64,000 nt of DNA from Bin5 sp965221145 (GCA_965221145.1 OZ244877.1:1984001-2048000); one strand, 5' to 3'. Positions 35,414 through 44,362 are shown, counted from the stretch's first letter. The notes: a model not told the origin generated them from the letters alone. A program made the numbers and translations.

Positions 35414-35890
35414 GTGGGTCCCAATGTTTGGACCACGGAATGGGAGAAATAAGGTGCATCCAGACGGATGCGGCCGGCTCTGATCAGAGCACGAAGTGCT
35501 CTTCAGCTGGAGTCCGATAGTTGAGACTTTGATGCGGTCTCTCATGGTTGTAGAAGTCGAAGTAGTCGCGTAAGCCAGCTTGCAATTGGCGCACCGAGTC
35601 ATAATGGTTGAGATAGATGTTCTCATACTTGACGCTGCGCCATAGGCGTTCGCAGAAGACGTTGTGCGCGGCCACGGCCGTCCATGCTGACCTGAACGTT
35701 GGCTGCGAGCAGGCAGGCGGTGAAGGCATCGGCCGTGATTGGAAAGCTGCCAAGCGAGCACATAGCGGCTGTGCCAGTCGATGACAGCGACCAGATACAT
35801 GAAGCCACGAAGCATCGAACGCTGGAGATAGGCACGACATGGTACGGCGCCGCGTGGCAGCGGACCGGCACACCGTCTATTTCAGCGTCA
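35414..35890 (-). pseudogene. IS3 family transposase (OrfB) remnant with its terminal repeat
   Basis: Minus-strand pieces in different frames spell the C-terminal half of an IS3-type OrfB: RGFMYLVAVIDWHSRYVLAWQLSN, then DAFTACLLAANVQVSMDGRG, then NVFCERLWRSVKYENIYLNHYD and YNHERPHQSLNYRTPAE. The middle part with the second catalytic Asp is deleted and there are at least two frameshifts. The element end is GTGGGTCCCAATGTTTGGAC at 35414, also present alone at 19964. The element is dead. Confidence 0.8.
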
Positions 35891-35987
35891 TCGACAGCGA
35901 GTGGCCCGCCGTAAAGAAGCGGCTGCAAGGATTGATGCAAAGGTGATCCCTTTCGCCCCGCAGCCGCGTTACCCGTTCACCTGCGCT

Positions 35988-36170
35988 TCAATGAAGATCA
36001 TCCCCCGTGCCGTGATGACAGCACGCCAGGCAGGTTACCCAGTCCACATGCGCGCCGGCCAGCATCTGCGCCCGCGCCCCGGCGTCGAACTCCTCGCCGC
36101 AGATGCTAATGAGCTGCTCGCTCGTGTGGAGGTCGAGATGAATCTGGCGGTAGCGGAGTAAGTCGTCCAT
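35988..36170 (-). pseudogene. Decayed glycosidase-like N-terminal fragment, copy 1
   Basis: The minus strand reads MDDLLRYRQIHLDLHTSEQL, then FDAGARAQMLAGAHVDWVTC and CCHHG. This resembles the start of alpha-L-fucosidase-like or beta-galactosidase-trimerisation-type proteins (RYRQIHLDFHTSE ... CHHGW). The frame ends at 35988 after 60 residues of a protein that should have several hundred. A second, longer and equally dead copy lies at 37620-37947. Confidence 0.6.
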
Positions 36171-36399
36171 TGTGTTCCTGTGCAAAAAGATTGACTTATT
36201 TAGCGGGGAGAAACGGCTGCCGAATCGAGTTGTAGTGTATTGCACTGTACAGTTCGAATCAATTGCCTGGCAGCGATTCGAGTCTGCGGGCTGGCGGGAG
36301 AATCCTGATGTAATGGGCAACTGCGATGCGCACTTTCAGAAGGCGGGAAAAGACACCTTGCATAGGAAACGCCCCGTCGCCTGGCGTCCAGTCAATCCA

Positions 36400-36441
36400 T
36401 GAATCCTGAAAATCCTGATTCAGACAACGTCTGCCCAAATC
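36400..36441 (+). repeat. Single copy of the AATCCTGAAAATCCTGATTC repeat
   Basis: About 40 bp starting TGAATCCTGAAAATCCTGAT and running through CAGACAACGT match the inside of the 171-bp units at 49.7-50.7 kb. It lies upstream of the DUF3800 promoter. Confidence 0.55.
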
Positions 36442-36472
36442 ATTCGCATGTACCGGATTCGAGATACAACTC

Positions 36473-36500
36473 TTGACATTTCATCTTTTCTTGGTATAAT
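36473..36500 (+). promoter_or_regulatory. Consensus promoter of the DUF3800 gene
   Basis: Perfect TTGACA (36473-36478) and TATAAT (36495-36500) boxes are 16 bases apart. It is the best sigma-70-type promoter in the window. Transcription should begin near 36507, at the base of a structured leader. Confidence 0.8.
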
Positions 36501-36506
36501 CGAACT

Positions 36507-36573
36507 GCGTCTGGGAAGAGTCGCCAAGCGTCTCCTATCGGGGCCAAAGCCCCGAACCCAGTCGCTTTTTTTT
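36507..36573 (+). ncRNA. Structured 5' leader RNA before the DUF3800 gene
   Basis: GCGTCTGGG (36507-36515) can pair with CCCAGTCGC (36557-36565) with one mismatch. Inside lies a perfect 6-bp hairpin CGGGGC-CAAA-GCCCCG (36539-36554), and eight T follow at 36566-36573. This is terminator-like, placed between a consensus promoter and the GGAG of the gene. It could be an attenuator or a small RNA. Conserved RNA motifs upstream of DUF3800 genes have been reported in comparative RNA searches; whether this is one of them I cannot test here. Confidence 0.55.
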
Positions 36574-36586
36574 ATGGAGTCCCCCA

Positions 36587-37486
36587 ATGAACCTTTGCTA
36601 CATTGACGAATCAGGGACGCCTGACCTGCCGGGCAATACGTCTCATTTCGTTTTGGCAGGTCTCTCCGTCCCCGATGAGTTTTGGAAGCAGCACAACACC
36701 CAACTGGAAAAAATCAAGTTCAGATACGGACTGGGAGATGCCGAGATTCATGTCGCCTGGATGATGAGGAACTACCTTGAACAAGAGTCGATCCCTGGCT
36801 TTCAATCGATGACCCACGAGAGACGCCGGTCAGAAGTGGGCAAACGCCGCAGGGCAGAGCTTCTTCGCTTACAAAAGGAGAACCGAAAAGGATACAAGCA
36901 AACTCGGAAGAACTACAAGAAAACTGAAGCCTATGTGCATCTCACGCAGTGTGATAGGCGGCAGGCTGTGACAGACATTGCCAAGCTGATTTCAAACTGG
37001 GGCGTCGTCCGGTTGTTTGCCGAGTGTATAGACAAAGTGCATTTTGACCCTGCGATAACAAACACCACAGTTCACGAACAAGCATTCGAGCAAGTCGTAT
37101 CCCGCTTTGAGCACTTTCTCCGCAACAATCAATCAGGCTTTGGGCTTCTCATTCACGACAATAACCAGACTGTCGCCAAAAAACATACCGAACTGATGAA
37201 GTCATTCCTGCGCAAGGGGACACTCTGGACACAGATTGAGCACATCATTGAAACGCCGATGTTCGTCGATAGCCAATTGAACAGCATGGTTCAGGTGGCT
37301 GATCTATGTGCCTACGCCATCCGCCGCTACCTCGAAAATGCAGAAGAGGATCTCTTCGACCTGATCTTCCAAAGGGCACACAGGGTAGGAGTGACCGCGG
37401 TAGGCGTTAGACATTTCACCAGCCCGGGTTGCACGTGCAAGATTTGCGCCAACCATGTTTCTCCAACATTAGTAGAAAATCAGTAA
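36587..37486 (+). CDS. DUF3800 domain-containing protein
   Basis: This 299-residue protein has the DUF3800 hallmarks: an N-terminal acidic motif NLCYIDESGTPDLPG, a central IHVAWMMR segment, and the C-terminal DSQLNSMVQVADLCAYAIRRY. The fold is RNase H-like, and the Asp/Glu residues could bind metal, so a nuclease role is possible. The function is not established. A C-terminal CxC...C cluster (SPGCTCKICANH) is an addition that could bind zinc. GGAG at 36576-36579 lies 7 bases before the ATG. The gene stands alone behind a strong promoter and a folded leader and is flanked by two decayed copies of the same glycosidase-like sequence, so it may sit on a mobile insert. Confidence 0.85.
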   Translation: MNLCYIDESGTPDLPGNTSHFVLAGLSVPDEFWKQHNTQLEKIKFRYGLGDAEIHVAWMMRNYLEQESIPGFQSMTHERRRSEVGKRRRAELLRLQKENRKGYKQTRKNYKKTEAYVHLTQCDRRQAVTDIAKLISNWGVVRLFAECIDKVHFDPAITNTTVHEQAFEQVVSRFEHFLRNNQSGFGLLIHDNNQTVAKKHTELMKSFLRKGTLWTQIEHIIETPMFVDSQLNSMVQVADLCAYAIRRYLENAEEDLFDLIFQRAHRVGVTAVGVRHFTSPGCTCKICANHVSPTLVENQ

Positions 37487-37619
37487 TTCAAGACGGATCT
37501 TGAAGATTGAGAGGCCGCCTCAGTTCATTGAAACAACCTGCTGCCCTCATTGCACAGCGAGCGTAGAATAGGGCGCAATCAGAGATACATCCGCGCATTG
37601 GACACCGCCTCTTACCCCC

Positions 37620-37947
37620 TCTCTCCTAGAATTGCTCCATCCGTAGCCACCTGCACCCCCAACACCGTCATAAAGATCGGCACGTGGATATCCAGTGCGT
37701 GCGCGGCTTCGCTCTGCTCAGCCACCACATTGCGGGCTAGATGCGGGTTCCGCCGTTCCCGCTGCGCCTGCGTGTCGCAGAAGACCATGCCGTGATGCCA
37801 GCGCGCGAATCAGGTGACCGAGTGCATATGCGCGTCGGCCACCATCTGCGCTCACGTGCCGGCGTCGAACTCCCCACCGATGGTGGTGAGCTGCTCGCTC
37901 GTGTGGAAGTCGAGGTGAAACTGGCGGTAACGGAGGAAGTCGTGCAT
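37620..37947 (-). pseudogene. Decayed glycosidase-like fragment, copy 2, with two stops
   Basis: From ATG 37947 the minus strand reads MHDFLRYRQFHLDFHTSEQL, TTIGGEFDAGT-stop, AQMVADAHMHSVT-stop, FARWHHGMVFCDTQAQ. It goes on to NPHLARNVVAEQSEAAHALD and IHVPIFMTVLGV. The order fits the first 110 residues of a fucosidase-like glycosidase. Two stop codons and a missing C-terminus make it a pseudogene. The remainder of the 37487-38271 gap shows no gene. Confidence 0.65.
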
Positions 37948-38271
37948 TGGGTTGGGTGCTCCTGTTGGATGCGTGACAAAACTATGCATTGAAATGGTAC
38001 CCATAAACTAATACGACAACCGCATTTTCGGTAGATTCGGGAATCAGAGGGAAAAGCAGGTGTCGCGATGGCACAAATGCAGGCTGTTGGCTTGGTTTTC
38101 TGACTGCTATACAGCGTTTTCTCGCTCTCTTTATTGCCGGAAAATCACGATTTGCGGTACTGCGGTTGTAGTACTAAGCGCCGTATTGCATCCAATCAGT
38201 CGAAGCAACAGACAGACTCAGATGAGAGATTCTCATCAAGAGTGATTGCAACTACTAGCAGGTTGGCTAGT

Positions 38272-40098
38272 TCAAGGGCTCGGAAGTTGCTGCTCATTGG
38301 ATTGCAATTCAATCACATAACGGGAAGGCCCCTTTCTCCAAGTTGTGTTGTGTCCGCCTCTGTACCAGCCGGAGTAAAGCAGGCAAATCGCATCTTTGGC
38401 CCGAGTCATACCTACATAGAATAGACGCCTGGCCTCATCAAATTCCTCGGCAGTTCTTGCCCTATAACTGGGAAGGCGGCCCTCTTCTAATCCCGGCACA
38501 ATCACAACTTTGAATTCCAGTCCCTTACTGCTGTGTAGCGAGGTAAGTACAACTGTATCCGGTCTGCCTCCACACCCAGCGAATCTATCCAAATCTAATC
38601 CTGCCAGAGGCTCTCCCTCGCGACAACCCTCAACTATGGACTCCCAACCTGCTAGATCGTCTGGGTGCGTCCTTCGTGCATTGAGGCACCATGCCAAGTC
38701 TAAGGAAGAGTCCAGTCGGTTGAGCCACTCTACGAAAGGCATGTTGGGATCTGCGAGGGAATTAAGAGTTTTGAAGAACCTTGTACGAGTACTTAGGTCT
38801 CCAATGTTTAACAATATACCCGCCTCTGCACTAAGAACAGCATACCGATAGAACAACTCATCAAATTCGGGGCCCAGTTGGCTATCTGGATATAGTGAAC
38901 ACCACGAAGCGACGTTTTCCAACCACCGAGTAAAAGGAGTTCTCTGGTAGCGCTGGTCGCGCACGCCCGCATATTTGATGCCCGACTCGTCCAGTGCTTT
39001 GCGCAGTTCCTTTGCATCCCATTTGTCCAAAAAGAGGATGGCAATTTGGTCGTGAGAAATGCCTTGTTTTTCCAAATGAGGTATTAGTCGGGTCGCGATG
39101 AACTCTGCCTGCTGGCAAAGACCTCCAGGGCACTTCTTGATGAAGAGCCCTCCATTGGAGCTTTGTCTGGCAGACACGTAATTCCTTGGTTCAACGGGGT
39201 CGAGCACCACCTGTGATTTATCGATTATCTGCTGTATGCTTCGGTAATTCAAATCAAGAGTGACCTTGTGAACAGCTGAATCTTGTGCCAAGCTTCGCAA
39301 ATACTTGGGACTAGCACCTGCGAAGCCGTAGATGGATTGGTCGGGGTCTCCCACGGCAAATACATCCATTTGAGTTAAGCGCATTAGACTCCTAACGATC
39401 ATGTGGAGAGGATAGCCTAAGTCCTGATATTCGTCCACAACCAGAAAGGGGAAGCGGGCCTCTAGAGCCGAACGGACAAACTCGTGGCGACGTATCAAAT
39501 TCAAAGCAACAAGAACAAGGTCGTCAAAGTCCAGCATACGGTCTTGGCGAAGTCTGCTCTCATAGGTTTCAATTAGCTTCGCCAATTGAGCGTTCTCGAA
39601 CCATTGATCAGTATCTCTCTCAAGATGGGTCCTTCGGTACTTGCTCAGTTGGTCCCGATAATCTGCAGGACGACCCATTAATCCAATCTCATTCATGGCC
39701 TCCTGGAGGGCTAAGTCCTGTTGGCTAGTCCCCGCTACTGAAAATTCTGTAAGTAGGTCTTTCCGAAACAGCCGACCAAATGGCGTAACGACGCATTCAA
39801 GACAGAAGCTATGAACGGTCCCAATGAATAGTCTTCTGTCCGAGGAGAATCCGATATCTCCAAGCCTGTTTCTCACTTCTCTTACGGCTTCGTTGTTGTA
39901 TGTAATGCAAGCTACTCCACGTGGGCCCTTGGTTCCCTGTGTCAATGAGCGTGCTACTTTTGCTACAAGGACTCGCGTCTTTCCGCTTCCTGGTCCAGCT
40001 AGAACAACGCAATGTCCGTCGAAATCTAATGCCTCAGTTTGGTTTGAATTGAGAGTTTCAATTAGAGTGGCAAGAGTAGGCGGGGGGGAAGTGTTCAT
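38272..40098 (-). CDS. gajB: Gabija protein GajB, UvrD/PcrA-like helicase
   Basis: This 608-residue superfamily 1 helicase has all main motifs: Walker A VLAGPGSGKTRVL, FIGTVHSFC, DEYQDLGYPLHM, GDPDQSIYGFAGA, LDLNYRS, TSLHSSKGLEFKVVIVPGLEEG and RRLFYVGMTRAKD. In Gabija, GajB senses DNA ends produced during phage attack and activates the complex. Its start overlaps the gajA stop by four bases (40095-40098), which fixes the operon. It is longer than the best-studied homologue (about 500 residues). The region is clearly more AT-rich than the flanks, which suggests acquisition by transfer. Confidence 0.88.
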   Translation of the reverse strand: MNTSPPPTLATLIETLNSNQTEALDFDGHCVVLAGPGSGKTRVLVAKVARSLTQGTKGPRGVACITYNNEAVREVRNRLGDIGFSSDRRLFIGTVHSFCLECVVTPFGRLFRKDLLTEFSVAGTSQQDLALQEAMNEIGLMGRPADYRDQLSKYRRTHLERDTDQWFENAQLAKLIETYESRLRQDRMLDFDDLVLVALNLIRRHEFVRSALEARFPFLVVDEYQDLGYPLHMIVRSLMRLTQMDVFAVGDPDQSIYGFAGASPKYLRSLAQDSAVHKVTLDLNYRSIQQIIDKSQVVLDPVEPRNYVSARQSSNGGLFIKKCPGGLCQQAEFIATRLIPHLEKQGISHDQIAILFLDKWDAKELRKALDESGIKYAGVRDQRYQRTPFTRWLENVASWCSLYPDSQLGPEFDELFYRYAVLSAEAGILLNIGDLSTRTRFFKTLNSLADPNMPFVEWLNRLDSSLDLAWCLNARRTHPDDLAGWESIVEGCREGEPLAGLDLDRFAGCGGRPDTVVLTSLHSSKGLEFKVVIVPGLEEGRLPSYRARTAEEFDEARRLFYVGMTRAKDAICLLYSGWYRGGHNTTWRKGPSRYVIELQSNEQQLPSP

Positions 40099-41891
40099 TC
40101 GGACAAGACCTTTACAATATACCGGATTCCACCTGTGACGTAAGACGGGGATTTCCCATCGTTGATTCTGCTTGCCAAGCGTTGAGCCACTCTTCCTTTA
40201 CCAATTCGTGAGATCGTCTTCATCAGATTCGTAGCCTCACTTCCATCCAATGGTGTGCTCCGATTCACGATTTCTTCTAGTTCCGCCAATTCCCGCTGAG
40301 AGGCACTCAACTCTGCAAGTGAGTCAACCATCTCTTGTCGAAGCCCACTGTCAAAGAGATCTACTTCTAAGGTACGGTTACCAACGAATACCCCTATCTC
40401 CTTAGCCGTTTCAATGGTCTGTGACCACAGTCGGGAGTTATACATTTCGTTCAACCTGACTGACTCCGGAAGGCCCAAGGCTTGTGCAACAAGGACTGCG
40501 CGACGCAGCCCTCTGCTCGCCTTTTCGCCTTCTTTGGTTTTGTACCAGTCTCCATCGGTCAGGATCACAAATGGAACATCCAAGCCTGTTGGCCCCAACA
40601 GCTTGGCGTAAGGAACAAAGTCCACTCCGTGAACACTGCAAACAGTGATCCCATGCTGATCCAAAGGCCTGCCCATAGCCTCTGCGATAGCGGGTATCAA
40701 GAACATTTCGGTAGCTCCCTCAACTAGGATGACCCCACGGGCGAAGAGTATTTCTGCTCTTGTAGTATCTAAGTATCTCTCTAGGTCGGCAATCTCTTGG
40801 CTTCCTAGGCCTGCTTGTAGGGTTGACCTTCCCTCCGAACCGCTACCGCGCTGATCATTCCTTAGCAGCACGACACTTTTAAGGGGAGCCACACTTGCAA
40901 TGTGGGGTGAGTGTGTTGTTAGGAATATGGGAGGTTCCCGTCGTAGGAAGTCCTTAAAAACTAGGCGTTGAAGGTGAGGATGCAGATGCGACTCTGGCTC
41001 TTCAATCGCAAGAATCGTCTTTGCTCTTTCAACCGCAGCCGTCTTTTTTTCCAGTTCGACTGCCAAGAGCAAGAGATAGAGCAGGTTGTCTATTCCAAGA
41101 CTCATTTCTCCCAGTGGCCTCTTTCTTTTGCCGTCCCCAAACATTCGCAGAGACCTCGTTAGCCTTTCGGGGGTCGTTGGAGCAAATCCAAGTGTTGGGT
41201 CGATTTGGTGAACGCTGCCAACCATCAGTGAAAGGCGCGACTGGATTTCCTGGTCCAGTTGCTGGACATCGTTTTCGGCTAGCAGTTGAACTGTTGCGTC
41301 GTCGATTTTGTTAGCCACTTGGGAGAGAATTTCAGTTGGTATGTCCAGGCGCTCTAAGAGGGGCTTAAGGGGTGATTGCCGCCATGAAGCAAGGTCTCTT
41401 TCGGCGTCTCTCAAAGCGGGGAGTACTTCCAGTGGAATCCATTTGCGGACGTGGAAGTCAATCTTGTTTTTTTCGGCTTCGCCACCAAAGACAACAAATT
41501 CGTAGTCTCTGATACTTATGTCCTGACCTGAGGGCAGATTCTCCTTGGGTCTAAAGCGGTACGTCAAGAGGGCAGTTACTGAGTCTGTATTAATGCAATA
41601 CTTTTGCAGAACAGTCAATAGATATTCGTCATTTTGGAAGTCCTGGAATTCAACTGCAACCTCTATGGTTTTTCCACTCTTTACGGGTTCGCTCAAGCCA
41701 TCCCAGAAGTCTTCTTCTCGCAGTTGTCTGGAGCTGTCTGAGAGTCTTGGATCAAGAATCAACCTCAGGGCAAAAAGCAAGTTTGTTTTGCCCACGTTGT
41801 TTTCACCTACGACAACGCTCTTGGGGCCTAGCCTTACATCGAGACTGCGGAAATTTCGAAAGTTCCTCACACGAATTCGAGACATGTGCAT
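40095..41891 (-). CDS. gajA: Gabija protein GajA, OLD-family ATPase-nuclease
   Basis: This 598-residue protein combines an ABC-type ATPase (Walker A VVGENNVGKTNLLFALR, signature region EMSLGIDNLLYLLLLAVEL, Walker B AIEEPESHLHPHLQR, THSPHIA) with a C-terminal Toprim nuclease. The Toprim sites are ILVEGATEMFLIPAIAE and VILTDGDWYKTKEG. GajA nicks specific DNA when nucleotide levels fall and assembles with GajB. The ATG at 41891 follows AGGAG by 6 bases. The protein upstream (42050-42640) reads in the same direction and may belong to the system. Confidence 0.9.
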   Translation of the reverse strand: MHMSRIRVRNFRNFRSLDVRLGPKSVVVGENNVGKTNLLFALRLILDPRLSDSSRQLREEDFWDGLSEPVKSGKTIEVAVEFQDFQNDEYLLTVLQKYCINTDSVTALLTYRFRPKENLPSGQDISIRDYEFVVFGGEAEKNKIDFHVRKWIPLEVLPALRDAERDLASWRQSPLKPLLERLDIPTEILSQVANKIDDATVQLLAENDVQQLDQEIQSRLSLMVGSVHQIDPTLGFAPTTPERLTRSLRMFGDGKRKRPLGEMSLGIDNLLYLLLLAVELEKKTAAVERAKTILAIEEPESHLHPHLQRLVFKDFLRREPPIFLTTHSPHIASVAPLKSVVLLRNDQRGSGSEGRSTLQAGLGSQEIADLERYLDTTRAEILFARGVILVEGATEMFLIPAIAEAMGRPLDQHGITVCSVHGVDFVPYAKLLGPTGLDVPFVILTDGDWYKTKEGEKASRGLRRAVLVAQALGLPESVRLNEMYNSRLWSQTIETAKEIGVFVGNRTLEVDLFDSGLRQEMVDSLAELSASQRELAELEEIVNRSTPLDGSEATNLMKTISRIGKGRVAQRLASRINDGKSPSYVTGGIRYIVKVLSE

Positions 41892-42049
41892 TTTGCGCTC
41901 CTGGCAATGTCAAAGTGATTGAAGAAATACGTTCTTGCAGTTCTGTTTTCCTTTTCAAACGCGCAGTCTCACAATTATTCGGCAATTGGTAGGCTAAATT
42001 CGCGTCTTTCCCTAAGAACGGCAGGCCCTCTTTTCACATAAGACTGAGT

Positions 42050-42640
42050 TCATGTGGAAAAGTCGAGGGAATACTTGCCTTCTCTTTTCCGAAAGGATAT
42101 GTTTGTTCGCCCATATTCGATAAGTTTCGTCTTGGTGATTCGTTCCTCCAATCTGATTCCCAGACGATCTCGAATGTACTTACTAAGAATCTGATAGTTC
42201 CCAACGGTAACCAGGAGACGAGAAAGATCGCCTGTCGTCTTCATAATCAAGGTTTCGCCATCATCCGTAGTAACGTTAAATGCTTCTTGGGGCTTTGGAA
42301 AGAATGACCAGTTCGCCGGTTCAATGAGAATAGCCGCCTGATAGTTGTGATAGTGTGGGCTGTGCCCCATGTTCAAGCGGGAACTTTTGGGCACTTGTCC
42401 TTGGCGATTTAAGAGGGATATAGTGATCACCTCCCTCTCGTCTACGAAATTCTGCTCGTCGGTAGTTTCTTGTGAAGAGGGTTTGCCCCCTGAGCCTTCC
42501 TGTTCTAGATTTTCCGGTGGCGATTCTTCTGTCAACACGTCGCCCTGAAGAATCGTCAATACGTCTTGAATTGAAATCGTCAGTTCTACTAGACGACGAT
42601 TCATTTCAAACAAGGCTAGATAAAGCTGTCGTGTTCCCAT
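42050..42640 (-). CDS. Lone NgoFVII-type B3-like DNA-binding domain protein beside Gabija
   Basis: This 196-residue protein begins with a helical, coiled-coil-like segment (residues 1-40, EMNRRLVELTISIQDVLTIL) and an acidic linker. The last 110 residues follow the pattern of the C-terminal B3-like DNA-binding domain of NgoFVII/BfiI-type restriction enzymes: FNVTTDDGETLIMK, NYQILSKYIRDRLGI, ITKTKLIEYGRTNISF and YSLDFS. No nuclease domain is attached. GGGAGGA lies just before the ATG at 42640. It precedes gajA by 158 bp on the same strand. It could bind a DNA site as operon regulator or as a specificity factor; both are inference. Confidence 0.6.
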   Translation of the reverse strand: MGTRQLYLALFEMNRRLVELTISIQDVLTILQGDVLTEESPPENLEQEGSGGKPSSQETTDEQNFVDEREVITISLLNRQGQVPKSSRLNMGHSPHYHNYQAAILIEPANWSFFPKPQEAFNVTTDDGETLIMKTTGDLSRLLVTVGNYQILSKYIRDRLGIRLEERITKTKLIEYGRTNISFRKREGKYSLDFST

Positions 42641-42654
42641 GATTCCTCCCATAG

Positions 42655-43035
42655 GCTGTATTGCTGACTGTCTGTTGCTATGTCAACATGATAATACCAT
42701 GGCCCCGTCATCCATTCAAATTTTGACTACATTGTAGCGCATTTTGTGCCACACCCCAAAAATATTTCAACACTGTGGAATAGTAACAGAATATTGCGAA
42801 TCTGTCAAATTGCTAAAGGTTTAGATCTCTTCCTAAGTTCATGAATGTGTGTCCATTGCACTGTTGAAGCGAACATGCTGGCTTCGCTCCATCAGGGGCC
42901 TGATTGTTGCAGATTGAGAATGAAATGGTAAGTCCTCAAGAGGGGAAAGTTTCCTTGAGCCGTGGATGTGAGAGGTGAACACAGCTGGAGATTGCGGATT
43001 GGCCCAGCCTAGAAACGGAGAGTGGGGCGTAAGAC
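42655..43035. other. Gene-free stretch upstream of the Gabija block
   Basis: I see no gene here. On the minus strand TTGACA (about 42681-42686) could be the -35 element of the operon below it, but the -10 element is poor. Confidence 0.35.
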
Positions 43036-43330
43036 CTAATCTGAGTTCGTATATCCACCTCCCTCCTGCAAGTTGAGCGCCAGCAACTCCACCAACGCAT
43101 CCTCCTCCGAAATGTCGGACGGCCAACCATACGCCGCCGCGACCGCCGCGTCCAGTGCCGCGTGCGCCTCCGCCAACCACTGCGGAGGCGCATTGTACAG
43201 ATTCGTCAGTGTGTGCGCCTTCAACGCCTTCGCCGCCGCTTAGTCGCAGGGAACCGCCCGCCTGAGATACCCCGCCACCGGCTCATCCACCCACTCCACC
43301 CATTCCGGCGGGTTGAGCCTGCGGTCGTGA
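43036..43330 (-). pseudogene. C-terminal tail of the MmeI-like enzyme, decayed copy 3
   Basis: The minus strand reads RLNPPEWVEWVDEPVAGYLRR, AVPCD-stop, AAAKALKAHTLTNLYNAPPQW and AAYGWPSDISEEDAL. This matches the last 90 residues of the restriction enzyme at 46314-49160. A stop at 43240-43242 splits it and no start or catalytic part exists. Confidence 0.8.
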
Positions 43331-43454
43331 ACAGCAGACGATGAGGCGAATAGAATAAATTGTCGCCTAAGGCAGCTACCGGATTGCGACTTTGAGGTTA
43401 TTGCGACCCCGCTGGCACGCCAGGGCGCGGGATCGCCGTCAGCAGCAAGTTGCA

Positions 43455-43661
43455 TTAGCGGTGTGGTGACTGTTCGCCAATCAGCGGAGCGACAACGCCC
43501 CCCATGCCGATAACGATGTTGGCAAGGTCGCCGATCAGCTTTTGGGTCTCGGCCAACCCTTTCGTATTGCGGTCCTGCTGTTCGGCAATCCTGTCCAGCG
43601 TGGCATCAATGCGATCGTAGCGTCTTTCCCACTCGGGGCGGTCATCCATCTCTTGCGTCAT
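43455..43661 (-). CDS. Small coiled-coil protein with C-terminal hydrophobic segment
   Basis: This 68-residue protein has the heptad-like helix WERRYDRIDATLDRIAEQQDRN and a hydrophobic end IGDLANIVIGMGGVVAPLIG. AGGAGG lies 8 bases before the ATG, so it is probably a real gene. It belongs to the same kind of small protein as those at 44363, 45706 and 45956 but differs in sequence. The layout resembles small membrane-linked coiled-coil proteins of unknown role. Confidence 0.6.
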   Translation of the reverse strand: MTQEMDDRPEWERRYDRIDATLDRIAEQQDRNTKGLAETQKLIGDLANIVIGMGGVVAPLIGEQSPHR

Positions 43662-43892
43662 GGTCGGGGGCCTCCTGGTTTGCGTGAGAAGCTATTGGGC
43701 TGAAACCACAACGCAATCGTAGCGGCAGCCCATCCCGCTGTCAAGCGTATCCGCGTTCACTTTGTAAACACACTCTGCCACGTCGGGCGTTAAACGAGAC
43801 CGCTGTGCCCGAATCACAGCCCATCCCCTAATCACACAAATCACAGTTCAGACTATCGGCGCGGAAAGTCTTGCTTTTCAGGAAAATCCACA

Positions 43893-44198
43893 TCAAGAAC
43901 CCCCCTGCGCCAAATTCAACGCCAACAACTCCCCCAGCGCATCCTCCTCCGAAATATCTACCTCCCATCCATACGCCGCCGCCACCGCCGCATCCAGAGC
44001 CGCGTGCGCATCCGCCAACCACTGCGGTCGCGCATTGTACAGATTCGTCAACGTCCGCGCCTTCAACGCCTTCGCCGCCTTTTCGTCGCGTGCAACCGCC
44101 CGCTTTGGATACCCCGCCACCGGCTCGTCCACCCACTCCACCCACTCCGGCGGATTCAGCCAGCGCTCCCGAAGCTCCACCAGCCCCCGCGCCGCAGC
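43893..44198 (-). pseudogene. C-terminal tail of the MmeI-like enzyme, decayed copy 2
   Basis: About 100 residues (AAARGLVELRERWLNPPEW, AVARDEKAAKALKARTLTNL, AAYGWEVDISEEDALGELL) are close to the end of the full-length enzyme, with an open frame. The homology begins abruptly at 44198; upstream sequence is unrelated. Copy 1 at 45541 breaks at exactly the same residue, so the two come from one duplicated unit. Confidence 0.85.
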
Positions 44199-44329
44199 AT
44201 CCAGTGAACTGCCAAAACGAAACGGTGACTGGCTACTTCTTTGCCTGCGTAGACGCGTTTGTGTCCTCGCACGAATGCGTAAAGTTTCTGCCACGGATGG
44301 TTGGCGATTCCGTTGCAGCGATATGAGCG

Positions 44330-44356
44330 CCCCGGTCGGCTTGCCGGCCGGGGCGT
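44330..44356. terminator. GC-rich hairpin behind a coiled-coil gene
   Basis: GCCCCGGTCGGC-TTG-CCGGCCGGGGC can form a long stem just after the stop of the 44363-44638 gene on the minus strand. No T tract follows, so it is a weak terminator candidate. A related hairpin occurs at the same place in the duplicated unit near 45675-45700. Confidence 0.4.
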
Positions 44357-44362
44357 GGGCGG

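Noticed and set aside
33922..35436. A longer form of the AAA ATPase starting at 35436
   Set aside because: The extra N-terminus (VQTLGPTIY) is a translation of the IS3 end; the conserved part starts at 35244.
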